A DNA stretch of 64,000 bases from Isoetes taiwanensis (taxonomy: Eukaryota > Streptophyta > Lycopodiopsida > Isoetales > Isoetaceae). The notes under the pieces are model-generated. The model had not been told where the DNA came from, did no database searches, and worked only from the letters and a program-made list of their open reading frames with translations. The translations under genes were made by a program, and so were the position numbers. Positions 24,264 through 35,675 of this stretch are shown here, in pieces (the first letter of the stretch is position 1; the number at the start of each line of letters is the position of its first letter). The DNA lies in NCBI GenBank assembly GCA_021234155.1, contig JAJEKV010000161.1:1021316-1085315 (forward strand). Direction: 5' to 3'.

Positions 24264-26150
24264 AGTTATTGTACTATGAGGGACTGTACAAATTCGACTA
24301 GAAGCCAAATGTAGTGCCTTCCAACGAAGATCCTATAAAGATTCTCCTAGATTCTTCAAGACTCTAGAAAAAATTCTCTAGATGCTATGAGATTCCATCA
24401 ATGTTCGCTTATATTTCCCAAGATCCGAGGATTATTCCTCAAGGAATTGTACAAATTCGAGTAGAAATCAAATTTAAAGTCATGCGATGAAGATTCTATA
24501 GAGATTCTCCAAGATTCCACCAAGATTCTTTAGATACTCAAAGATTTTATGAGGATTCCCTGAGATTCCTTTTAAGATTCTCTTGAGATTCCCCTAGATT
24601 CCCATAGATTATCTTAAGATTCCTCAAGATTCCTTGTAGATTCTTCAAGATTTCCTTAGATTCTATGAAGATCCCCCTGTAGAACACACCTAGTATCAAA
24701 GATTCCCCTAGATCCCCTTGGACTCCCCCTAAATTCCCTAAAATTCCATAAACATCCCCTAGATTCCTAAGGTTCTACAATCTGAAGATTCTTTTAGATT
24801 CCTTAAGATTATATGTAGATTCTCCTAGATTCCCTTAGATTCTATCAAGATTCCAATAGATTCTCTAAGATTCCATCAAGATTCCCCTAGATTCTCAAAT
24901 ATTTTTTGCAGATTCTCTTAGATTCCCCTATATTCTTTTGATTCCCATAGATTCCTTAAGATTCTCTTCATTTTTTCTTGATTCCAAAGGTTGTCCCAAG
25001 ATTCCTCTAGATTCCTTTAGATTCTTAAATATTCTCTTAAGATTCCCTTAGATTCCCAAATATTATCCTAAGATTCCTCTAGATTCTCCAAGATTCCAAG
25101 TAGATTCTTCTAGATTCCCTTAGATTCTATGAAGATTCCCCTGTAGAACACACTTACTGTCAAAAGTTCCCCTAGATCCTTTGGAATCTCTCGCGATTCC
25201 CTAAGATTCCACAAAGATCCCCCTACATTTTTAATGTTCTATAAAGATTCCTCTAGATTTTCAAAGATTATTTGAAGATTCATTTAGATTCCCCAAGATT
25301 CTATGTAGATTCTCCTAGATTCCCTTAAGTTTTATGAATATCCCCTTAGATCTCTAAGATCCCATCAATATTTCCCTCGATTAGTAAACCTTTTTTGAAG
25401 TTTTCTTAGATTCCCTTAGATTCTTTTGAGATTCCCATAGATTCCTTAAGATTCTCTTGAGATTCCCTTGACTTTCAAAGATTATCCCAAGATTCCTCTA
25501 GATTACATAGATTCTCTTAGATTCCCTTAGATTCTATGAATATTCCCCTAGATTATCCAACATTGCATGGAATGATGCCAAACCACTACTCATTGGAAAG
25601 CATTTGATGAGAGGAATCCAATGGCATGGGTCCCACTTTGATCCGAGACCTCCACCGCAAGATAAAGTCATTTGAAGGCGACGCAAAAAAAGAAGCTTCC
25701 AAGAAAGCTTCATAATTAATGAGTTGCCACCTCACTATCTTTTCATTAAATAAAGGGTGCCACCTCACCTCCTTTAATATAAAAAATTCTAATTTAATAA
25801 GAAATTGAATGGCTAGGATTTCTCCTCCCCCCTTTTGATCTAACGGTTGAGATTGATTGCATCAAATCCATTTTTAAGGAAGCTTCCTTGCACCTTCCTC
25901 ATAAAAATCAAGGGCCATGATTTCGCCTCCCCTTTTGATCCGATGGTCCAGGGATGTGTTGCATGCCTTCATGCATGGCCATGCATGCCCCATGCATGAC
26001 TCATCCATAATCCAATGGCTCACGTCGCGCCACTCAATCAATGTCCCCAATCCCACGGTAGAGAAGCGTGTTACATATTTTTAACATGTCATATACACCA
26101 TGGGTACATCGTTTTCAAGGCACACATAGAATAATCTTATACATATAATG
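24262..26150 (+). mobile_element. Family C element C1
   Basis: Begins ACAAGTTATTGTACTATGAG after a TA tract and contains an array of AGATTCNNNN units (about 24320-25555). A unique-looking block follows (25560-26110) with TGATGAGAGGAATCCAATGG, GCATGGCCATGCATG and AATCAAGGGCCATGATTTC. It ends ACACATAGAATAATCTTATA before the next TA. C2 follows head-to-tail, and C3 (56365-58172) is inverted. No coding capacity in either strand; frames at 25586-26056 are open by chance. Confidence 0.75.
24320..25555 (+). repeat. AGATTC array in C1
   Basis: Dozens of AGATTC or AGATTCC cores, most spaced 10-11 bp apart (for example AGATTCTCCTAGATTCCCTT at 25308-25327) and separated by variable CT-rich spacers. The strand is strongly pyrimidine-biased between cores. 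Confidence 0.9.
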
Positions 26151-26163
26151 ATATATATATACA

Positions 26164-27946
26164 AGTTTTTGTACTATGAGCGGTTGCACTATGAGGGACT
26201 GTACAGATTCGACTAGAAGCAAAATGCAGTGCCATCCAACAAATATTCTATTAAGATTCTCCTAGATTCTCTAAGATTCTAGAAATATTTCCCTAGATTC
26301 TATGAGATTCCATCAATGTTCGCTTATATTCCCCGAGATCCATTGATGATTCTTGGAGGGATTGTACAAATTCGACTAGAAGTCAAACTTAAAGTCATGC
26401 AATGAAGATTCTATAGAGATTCTCCAAAATCCCATCAAGATTCTCTAGATACTCAAAGAGTTTATGAAGATTCCCTAAGATTCCTTTAGATTCTTAAGGA
26501 TTCTTTTGAGATTCCCCTAGATTTCCAAAGATTATCCTAAGATTCCTCTAGATTCCCCAAGATTTGATGGAGATTCTTCTAGATTCCCTTAGATTCTTTG
26601 CAGATTCCCCTATAGAACACACCTAGAGTCAAAGATTTCCCTAGATCCCTAGATTCGTAAGGTTTTTACAAAGATTTCCCTAGATTTTCAAAGATTACTT
26701 AAAGATTCTTTTAGATTTCCCAAGATTCTATGTAGATTCTTCTAGATTCCCTTAGATTCTATGAAGATTCCACTAGATTCTCTAAGATTCCATCAAGATT
26801 CTGCTAGATTCTCAAATATTTTTTGAAGATTCTCTTAGGTTCCCCTATATTCGTTTGATATTCCTATAGATTCCTTAAGATCCTCTTTATATTTCCTCGA
26901 TTTCCAAAGCTTATCCCAAGATTCTTTTAGATTCCCTTAGATTCCTTTAGATTCATGAAGATTCTCTTGAGATTCTCTCGATTCCCTAAGATTCCACTAA
27001 GATCCCCCTAGATTCTTAAGGTTCCATATAAAGACTCCCCTAGATTTTTAAATATTATTTGAAGATCTGTTTAGATTCCTCAAGATTCTATGTAGATTCT
27101 CCTAGATTCCCTTAAATTCTATGAAGATTCCTCTATATTCTCAAAGATCATCAAGATTTCCCTAGATTCTTAAGCATTTTTTGAAGATTCTCTTAGATTC
27201 CCCTAGATTCTTTTGAGATTCTCATAGATTTCTTAAGATTCTCTTGAGATTCCCTTGATTCCTAAATATTATCCCAAGATTCCTCTAAGTTCCCCAAGTT
27301 TCTACATAGGTTCTTTTAGATTCCCTTAGGTTCTATGAAGATTCCCTTAGATTATCCGAGGTTGCACGGAATGAACAAACCACTACTCATTAAAGAGCAT
27401 TCGATGAGAGGAATCCAATGGTGTGGGTCCCACTTTGATCCGAGATCTCGATCGCAAGATAAAGTCGTTTGAAGGCAGCACAAAAGAAGGAAGCTTCCAT
27501 AAATGCTTCATAATTAATGGGGTGCCACCTCATTACCTTTTCATTAAATAAGGGTGACACCTCACCTCCTTTAATATAAAAAACTCTAATTTAATAAAAA
27601 AACGAATGGCTATGATTTCTCCTCCCCCCTTTGATCTAATGGTGGAGATTGGTTACACCAAATCCACTTTGGAAGGAAGCTTCCTTGCACCTTCCTAGTA
27701 AAAATCAAGGGCCATGATTTCGCCTCCCCTTTTTGATCCAATGGGTCAGGGATGTGTTGCATGCCCCCATGCATGGCCATGCATCCCCCATGCATGACCC
27801 ATCCATAATCCAATGGCCCACGTTGCGCCACACAACTAGTGCCCCCAATCCGACGGCAAAGAAGCATGTCACATATTTTTAGCACATTATATAAACCATG
27901 GGTGCATCGTTTCCCTGGGACACATAGAATAATTTTATAAATATAA

Positions 27947-27948
<2 letters not shown>
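26164..27948 (+). mobile_element. Family C element C2
   Basis: A head-to-tail neighbour of C1 with the same order: GTACTATGAGCGGTTGCAC edge, AGATTC array (26240-27350), conserved block (27360-27935), ACACATAGAATAATTTTATA edge, TA tract 27949-28006. The conserved block is about 90 percent similar to C1 by eye. C2 has GCATGCCCCCATGCATGGCC where C1 has GCATGCCTTCATGCATGGCC. Confidence 0.75.

Positions 27949-28006
<58 letters not shown>
27949..28006. repeat. (TA)n tract
   Basis: About 29 TA units joining the end of C2 to the R2-type end of A2. Confidence 0.95.
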
Positions 28007-30560
28007 TTTCCTTTGCCTAGGGTCTAATCTAGCCAAGTCCATACTCCTAACTTGGTCACTTAACCGAAGCTAGAGAAATTCTGTCCTGGCACTACCCAGG
28101 CCCTAAACCAAATGAGTCCAACAAGAATACTTACTTTCACATTCAGGCTACCTAGTAGAGGGCTGATTTCTCAAGCCCCAAAACTATGTGTCCTTAATGA
28201 AAAACTGTTATAAGCAATTCTTAAGTAAAACTCAACAATTAACATTTAGGGATATTTAGTCGAGGGCCGATTTCTCAAGCCCCAAAACTAAGCATCCTTA
28301 ATGAAAAGTAGTTGAGACAAATTCTAAAGCATACGTACAAAGTAGAGAGCAAATTGTAAAGTAGAATTATCTTGAAAGTGTATAGTTTAAACATTAACTT
28401 GTAAAACGTATAGCATACAGTTACATTTTTTTCGTACTTCCATAACCTTCCATGTTAACGCCAACCCTGGTAGCAAAAACAGAGACAATTGGAGGAGAGA
28501 ACCCGTACCTGCAGCCAATCATGCAAACGTTAGCAGTAATCCCGGTAACGATGCAAGGGCCAAAAGGTACATTGGGTCTCTCAGTTTATCACTGATCACC
28601 AATTGTATCCTTTTGCCCTGGGAAAACATTAACAAGAAAGAGAAATGGAATTATAACTTGAGAGTTTTCCAAATCCAAACAGTTGCAGTAGGATTAGCCA
28701 ACCATTAATCAAACTTATAAGTTATGCAATCAGATAGACATGGTGCATGAAGCCCAGAGTAAATTCTAGCTACAACTTAAGCCCGTAATCTCAATAAAGA
28801 AAACACATATTGCTTATGCATCCCGCATTGTATCACAAGTACATTTTGGCATCACTAAATGAATGCATAAAGCACTAAGACACCTTGGATAGGTTCATAA
28901 GAGGCCCGGTGCATATAGCAAAAGCCTTCATACAAAGAATGCTAGTTCAAAACGAGAACCTTCTCTAATTTGTACTTGCTATGTAAAATTCCAGATAATC
29001 ATAAGCACAGAATTGAAAAGCAATGGATTTCATTTCATATCTTTTCAAATACAAAGTAAATGAATCCAAAAATACCATAAAAATGAACTCAGATGTAGAG
29101 CGAGCATTAATATATTTCCATGTCTATGAGCCAAAGAATGACTCTCTGTCTATGAGTAAATCAAATCATGCCTAGAAACATGAGTAAAATGAAAAATAGA
29201 TTAATGTATAAGGCTGGAAAAACCCCGAGTATTAGCCGTTTCCCATCCTTTAGTAAATACTCTAGCTCGATTTTCCATTTCCTTAAGCTAGACGCCTCAT
29301 TTGTAATTTCCATCTTGGCATCAAATCGACACGCCCGCCTTCATATCAGGGATCGAAACTTAGTAGCAAGGCTTTTGGTACAGCCAAAACCCACACAGAC
29401 ATGGCCAGTTCTGTGTTATGCTAGTTCTGTGTCATGCTGAATAGTCACAATAATCTCATGGCATATCCAAGTTGCCATTCTAACAAATTCGGCCTGCCTA
29501 ATGTTGGCAGTGGCAAAGAATATGAACCAATGTTCTTACATCCATCAATTTGTAACAGAGCAAGAAGTCTAAGTATTGATCCAGCATTTTATCCCGTTGC
29601 AAGGCTGATCCCGCATACTGAGGCATAAAGATACCAAGCTGGTTTTGAAAGCTAGGTAGATCCGTGATGCTAAAATCATTTGGGCGGCCACATCAGAGCA
29701 AATCCGAACATCCCACAGTGATCCGGCTATTTTTGCATGAGAATCTGGTTTTCTACCAAATAGTAAGCAAGCAGATGCAAATCCAGATACATAATGCCAG
29801 TTTCGGCCTCCCTGAATATAGATCCGCGTAGCTAACCGTCATGCAAACGCCAAGTAGCCGCTGGCCTCGTGCCGTAACCTAATTTGATCCGTCCTCACCC
29901 TTTTAGGGCGGCCATTTAGGCTTAGTGTCATTGCCACAAAGAATGTGAATATATGAAACCCTAAATCGAATTATGCACAAGACCTTTACAATATCCAAAG
30001 GTAATTTGGCATATGTATACCGCACCATTCAAATATCATTGTGATTCTAAACATGCAAAAAGCAAGAAGTAATGCTTTTAAAAGGATTGGCACCTTACCA
30101 TATGCAAAAGTTGCCAAAATACTCAGTATAGTGTTGTAGTCACCATATAGTTTTAAACGAGGCAATAACATGGCATTTTACATAACTAGCCTTTGTGAAG
30201 ACCAAATAGGCAGTCAATTTTAGACCTATGCCCAATTATGCCAAGGGTCAACCTACTCATCATGACTAGTATGATGGCCATTAAATGCATGACCAAGCCA
30301 TAGGCACCATGTAGCAACATGATGTGAAAATTCAAAAATACCATACTACCTGATGGTGCCATAGTATTTTAGGCAACCCTATCTAATGCTGGGGGAGGTT
30401 CCCACCCCTGCACATTAGTACCCGTGGTGCCATTGTATTTAGGCAACCATAGCATTAAAGGAGTATACACAGCTCTAGTATTTTGAGCATGTGCAACAGC
30501 ATAAGCTACATCAGTGTTATATCCAAATTTCATGTGTTCCAAAAATTCTCCAACCCTGTG
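28005..30560 (-). mobile_element. Family A element A2 (non-coding subfamily)
   Basis: Sense is minus. The sense 3' end is the R2-type terminus (complement of 28005-28106: GGGCCTGGGTAGTGCCAGG ... AAAGGAAAGTATATATA). Just inside it are two copies of a hairpin motif (plus-strand GGGCTGATTTCTCAAGCCCC at 28160 and GGGCCGATTTCTCAAGCCCC at 28265). R1 lies at 28495-28625. The opposite edge is CACAGGTTGGAG next to TA at 30561-30589. It is nearly identical to A3. The shared small frames (for example 29986-30171) show no coding signature. Confidence 0.8.
28495..28625 (-). ncRNA. R1 pseudoknot block, subfamily 2 (A2)
   Basis: The same elements as in A4: a CAGTGATAAACTG hairpin, GTACCT, CGTTACCGGG and CTGCAGGTACGGG on the minus strand. 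GTACCT can pair with AGGTAC. Confidence 0.55.
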
Positions 30561-30589
30561 ATATATATTTATATTTATATATATATATA

Positions 30590-31049
30590 GTATCCTACCT
30601 CCTACCGCAGGAAGTAGGGTCCTAAAAGAAAATTCAGTATATTGCTAGGTAGCGCAGGGTACCTAGCATTCTGCTAGGACCCTACGCACACTGTAGAATC
30701 GTTACTTCGTTAAAAGCTAAAAGATAAATCACATAGCAGATATTCATACCTTTATGGTCCTGCTCAGGTTTCAAGAAGCCCAATTTTTTAATGTTCATAA
30801 ACCATAGAAATCCGTCATCATTCTGTGGCTAGTACTTGTCATTTTTGAAATTTCCCAATGCATCAAGAATAGCAAACAAGAAGTAAGTAGCAAGCCGAAT
30901 AGCTAATGTAACAAGAGAGCAAAGGCGTAATGAAAAACATAATGTTCAATAGATCACAAGAGGTGTACTGTGGTTCAATTAATTCAGGGTGGACTCAAAA
31001 GGATAGAGTTTCATATCCTTGAATATGATAACAGATGTTTCAAAGATAT
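30590..31049 (-). mobile_element. Short element with R3-type hairpin end
   Basis: About 460 bp between A2 and A3. Next to the TA tract is CCTACCTCCTACCG, then a long hairpin (AGGGTACCTAGCA at 30655-30667 with TGCTAGGACCCT at 30671-30682). The same layout ends A7 (54530-54615) and a 440-bp module at 39162-39604. Taking the TA side as the 3' end, sense is minus. Confidence 0.5.
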
Positions 31050-33602
31050 ATACTTTCCTTTGCCTAGGGTCTAATCTAGCCAAGTCCATACTCCTAACTT
31101 GGTCACTTAACCGGCTAGAGAAATTCTGTCCCGGCACTACCCGTGCCCTAAACCAAATGAGTCCAACAAGAATACTTACTTTCACATTCAAAGCTACCTA
31201 GTAGAGGGCTGATTTCTCAAGCCCCAAAACTATGTGTCCTTAATGAAAAACATATAAGCAATTCTTAAGTAAAACTCAACAATTAACATTTAGGGATATT
31301 TAGTCGAGGGCCGATTTCTCAAGCCCCAAAACTAAGCATCCTTAATGAAAAGTAGTTGAGACAAATTCTAAAGCATACGTACAAAGTAGAGAGCAAATTG
31401 TAAAGTAGAATTATCTTGAAAGTGTATAGTTTAAACATTAACTTGTAAAACGTATAGCATACAGTTACATTTTTTTCGTACTTCCATAACCTTCCATGTT
31501 AACGCCAACCCTGGTAGCAAAAACAGAGACAATTGGAGGAGAGAACCCGTACCTGCAGCCAATCATGCAAACGTTAGCAGTAATCCCGGTAACGATGCAA
31601 GGGCCAAAAGGTACATTGGGTCTCTCAGTTTATCACTGATCACCAATTGTATCCTTTTGCCCTGGGAAAACATTAACAAGAAAGAGAAATGGAATTATAA
31701 CTTGAGAGTTTTCCAAATCCAAACAGTTGCAGTAGGATTAGCCAACCATTAATCAAACTTATAAGTTATGCACTGTATAGACATGGTGCATGAAGCCTGT
31801 AGTAAATTCTAGCTACAACTTAAGCCCAGAATCTCAATAAAGAAAACACATATTGCTTATGCATCCCGCATTGTATCACAAGTACATTTTTGGCATCACT
31901 AAATGAATGCATAAAGCACTAAGACACCTTGGATAGGTTCATAAGAGGCCCAGGCATATAGCAAAAGCCTTCATACCAGCAATGCTAGTTCAGAACGAGA
32001 ACCTTCTCTAATTTGTACTTGCTATGTAAAATTCCAGATAATCATAAGCACAGAATTGAAAAGCAATGGATTTCATTTCATATCTTTTCAAATACAAAGT
32101 ATATGAATCCAAAAATACCATAAAAATGAACTCAGATGTAGAGCGAGCATTAATATATTTCCATGTCTATGAGCCAAAGAATGACTCTCTGTCTATGAGT
32201 AAATCAAATCATGCCTAGAAACATGAGTAAAATGAAAAAATAGATTAATGTATAAGGCTGGAAAACCTGAGTATTAGCGCTCGTTTCCCATCCTTTAGTA
32301 AATACTCTAGCTCGATTTTCCATTTCCTTAAGCTAGACGTCTCATTTGTAATTTCCATCTTGGCATCAAATCGACCTGCCTGCCTTCATATCAGGGATCG
32401 AAACTTAGTAGCAAGGCTTTTGGTACAGCCAAAACCCACACAGACATGGCCAGTTCTGTGTTATGCTAGTTCTGTGTCATGCTGAATAGTCACAATAATC
32501 TCATGGCATATCCAAGTTGCCATTCTAACAAATTCGGCCTGCCTAATGTTGGCAGTGGCAAAGAATATGAACCAATGTTCTTACATCCATCAATTTGTAA
32601 CAGAGCAAGAAGTCTAAGTATTGATCCAGCATTTTATCCCGTTGCAAGGCTGATCCGGCATACAGGGCATAAAGATACCAAGCTGGTTTTGAAAGCTAGG
32701 TAGATCCGTGATGCTAAAATCATTTGGGCGGCCACATCAGAGCAAATCCGAACATCCCACAGTGATCCGGCTATTTTTGCATGAGAATCTGGTTTTCTAC
32801 CAAATAGTAAGCAAGCAGATGCAAATCCAGATACATAATGCCGGCCGCCGCCTCCCCGAATATAGATCCGTAGCTAATCATCATGCAAACGGCCAAGTAG
32901 CCGCTTGGCCTCAGGCCAGAACCTAATTTGATCTGTCTCAGCCTTTTTAGGGCGGCCATTTAGGCGCTAGTGTCATTGCCACAGTAACAGGAATATATGA
33001 AACCCTAAATCGAATTATGCACAAGACCTTTACAATATCCAAAGGTAATTTGGCATATGTATACCGCACCATTCAAATATCATTGTGATTCTAAACATGC
33101 AAAAAGCAAGAAGTAATGCTTTTAAAAGGATTGGCACCTTACCATATGCAAAAGTTGCCAAAATACTCAGTATAGTGTTGTAGTCACCATATAGTTTTAA
33201 ACGAGGCAATAACATGGCATTTTACATAACTAGCCTTTGTGAAGACCAAATAGGCAGTCAATTTTAGACCTATGCCCAATTATGCCAAGGGTCAACCTAC
33301 TCATCATGACTAGTATGATGGCGCCATTAAATGCATGACCAAGCCATAGGCACCATGTAGCAACATGATGTGAAAATTCAAAAATACCATACTGCCTGAT
33401 GGTGCCATAGTATTTTAGGCAACCCTATCTAATGCTGGGGGAGGTTCCCACCCATGCACATTAGTACCCGTGGTGCCATTGTATTTAGGCAACCATAGCA
33501 TTAAAGGAGTATACACAGCTCTAGTATTTTGAGCATGTGCAACAGCATAAGCTACATCAGTGTTATATCCAGCTCATGTGTTCCAGCCGTCTCCAACCTG
33601 TG
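31050..33602 (-). mobile_element. Family A element A3 (duplicate of A2)
   Basis: Near-identical to 28005-30560 over its whole length in the same orientation, with scattered substitutions and small indels (for example AACCGAAGCTAGAG versus AACCGGCTAGAG). It carries R1 at 31540-31670 and the R2-type end at 31050-31150. The left TA tract is almost absent here (GATATATACTTTCC), unlike at A2, so the tract length is not tied to the copy. Confidence 0.8.
31540..31670 (-). ncRNA. R1 pseudoknot block, subfamily 2 (A3)
   Basis: Nearly identical to the A2 block, with the GTACCT/AGGTAC pairing intact. It adds little independent evidence because A3 is a recent duplicate of A2. Confidence 0.55.
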
Positions 33603-34883
33603 ATATATATTTATATTTATATATATATATATATATACCGCAGTCTAGATTAAATGGTAAAACTAGCCCATGGCCTATTCTGATCTTTAGATTTTAAATA
33701 CCTTCGATATATCTGAAAGTCTGGTAGGGTACCTCCAATTGGCTTCCACTGATAGGGAACTAGAAATTTAAGGCATATCTGGAGTTAAAAATGGCACATA
33801 ATGCTGAGTTCTGTCTCACCTTACAAAGGGAAGGAATTTCGTGCACACACTTTATGGGATAACCTCACATTTGTGCTATGGGGTTATTATTGCTTTAATT
33901 GGGGATGCAGGCTGTGGTTTTTCGGTATCAGGCATTTAAGCTATCTCTATGAAGGTGAACCAGGTGGTTCTTCTTACCCAGTAGCATGCTTTGAAGGCTC
34001 ATGAAATTGAGCAGATCTAGCCAGTATGACGTAGGGTCTGGTTTGTTTGATACACCCTTGGGTGACCAAAGCCAAGTTGCAAAAGCAATACAAGATATGC
34101 TATCTCGGGACTTGTGCCAATTGGATTTAATGATAAACTTGACCTATGGCCTATTTGGACATGTGTGTTGGGAGAATTTTAGTTATCTGGCAAATGGTTC
34201 CTAATTAACCTCCACTGGTAGGAATAAATGGTTAAAATTAATTATACAATTTGTGTTGAAATATGTCTCACCTAGAGAGGTAGGGAATTTGTTAACCTAC
34301 TATTTCAATTAGCCTCATGTAGGGTTTATGGATATTATAGCATAAACAGGAGGAGTAGGCGGTGTCAGGTTTATGAATCCCCAAAGGTTGAATGTTCATG
34401 GAGATGTGCGTTTTTGGACTTAGGATCTAATTTGATTAATTTTGCCCCGAAGTTACCAACACGGGGTTTGATTGGTTATTTATGGATTCAAAGGGTTGAA
34501 CATTAATTGGAAGGTCGCACGAGCTAATAACCTTTAAAGGTTTAAGGTATGTTATGGGGAGATTGTGCATTTGGTTCCTTTAATTAATTTTGGGCCTTGA
34601 TAATGGGTAAGTTTTCCCTTTTGATAATTAATATTATCCCTCCTCTAAAAAATAAACCCTAATCTTTTTACGATGGAGTGGCTCGTGGCCGGCCGTGTTC
34701 TCTTCTACGCTCCACGGGGAGCTTAACTGATTCAAGGTCTATTTCATGACTAGGACTGACACTAAGCATTGCGATTGCTCCTTTTCCAACTAATTTTCGC
34801 CAGGTGAGACCTCTGGTTTGATTATTTTTAATCTTCTTGTAAGTCAGGTTCTGATTAAGCAAGATTAAGATTATGTTGAACCC

Positions 34884-34890
34884 TATAAAA
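34884..34890 (+). promoter_or_regulatory. TATA-like box upstream of A5 exon
   Basis: TATAAAA lies 35 nt before the ATG. A6 (TATATAAA, complement of 45304-45311) and A8 (TATAAA, 62072-62077) have a comparable box 38-45 nt before the ATG in otherwise diverged sequence. A competing view is that this stretch is a leader intron: CAG|GTGAGA at 34801-34809 and an AG just before the ATG. Confidence 0.45.
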
Positions 34891-34924
34891 GTAGTTGGAT
34901 CTGTGTTTGGCGAAATCCTAAGGC

Positions 34925-35305
34925 ATGAGCAAGGCAGGCCGCCCTGAAGGGGCAGTAAACAAGGGACACACTAGGGCCAAATTGATTGAGTTCTTGAGGA
35001 GGAATGGCCTGGAGCATAGCAGCCCACAGCCTTCAAAAGCACAACTCTTAGAGATGTGTACCTTGAATGGGCTAGATCCCAATAGGAGTAAATCTGATCT
35101 TGGCATAAAGAAGTTTATACCAAGTTCTTTGCCAATCCTTTCACCTTGTGGTAGCACCATTCCTAAGGTGATTGAAGCCCCTGCTAATGTGGGGATTGGA
35201 GCCCCTGCTAATGTGGAGATGGAAGCCCCTGCTAATGTGGATATGGTAGCCTTGACCAGTTCTGATGGTGAGGACGATTCAGATCAGGAGATTCAGCCAA
35301 ATCAG
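34925..35305 (+). CDS. AT-hook/SAP-like first coding exon of A5
   Basis: 127 codons to the splice donor CAG|GTCTTA. Residues 1-17 (MSKAGRPEGAVNKGHTR) hold a basic AT-hook-like GRP core. Residues 18-55 form two predicted helices (KLIEFLRRNGLE, QLLEMCTLNGLDP) reminiscent of SAP/HeH DNA-binding domains. A hydrophobic linker (IKKFIPSSLP) follows, then three 8-residue repeats of the form [IM][EG]APANV[GED], and an acidic tail ending IQPNQ. The start is fixed by alignment with A6 (45265) and A8 (62122), which begin identically. The exon ends in phase 0. Nuclear DNA binding is inference from the AT-hook and acidic tail. The function is unknown. Confidence 0.65.
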
Positions 35306-35566
35306 GTCTTAATTTGCATTATGTTTTTATCTGTTATAATAATTCTCTGGAATTGCATCGATCTTCACTTGGATGCAAGTTGGATTGTAAGTATTTTAAG
35401 AATGGATTTCTGGTTTCCCAGCAATTAGACCATATCTGTGAAATTGAGTTATACCTTTGCAGATTTAATAATAATAACTATGTGTCTTCCACACGTTGTG
35501 TTAATATTGTTAAATTTCAGTTAGGCTACAGTTGTTTAGCCTTTGTTAGTTTTGTAATTATTGGTA

Positions 35567-35675
35567 GGGTAAAGGGCTGAAATATGCCAAGAGGGTTCAT
35601 AGCTTACCTGTAGTCATTTCACTATTACCCAGTAGGCTAATGTGTGATTTTTGACTGCAGGTAACCGGACTCTCT
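35567..35675 (+). ncRNA. R1 pseudoknot block (A5)
   Basis: GGGTAAA (35567-35573) pairs with the TTACCC end at 35625-35630. A GGC/GCC hairpin lies inside (35575-35588). TTACCTG (35604-35610) pairs with CAGGTAA (35658-35664) across the first stem, giving an H-type pseudoknot. CAG|GTAACC is also a 5' splice-site match. GGCTAATGTGTG between them is shared with other copies. Confidence 0.6.

Noticed and set aside
24320-25555. CRISPR-like array
   Set aside because: Repeats are only about 6 bp with degenerate 4-5 bp spacers in plant nuclear DNA.
29986-33215. Identical 61-codon frames in A2 and A3 (29986-30171 and 33030-33215)
   Set aside because: Identity comes from the recent duplication; the frame has no counterpart in A1 or A4 and no domain.
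35567-35675. R1 as a thiamine pyrophosphate riboswitch or other known riboswitch
   Set aside because: The conserved CTGAGA and ACCTGAT segments of the TPP family are absent, and I could match no other known consensus.
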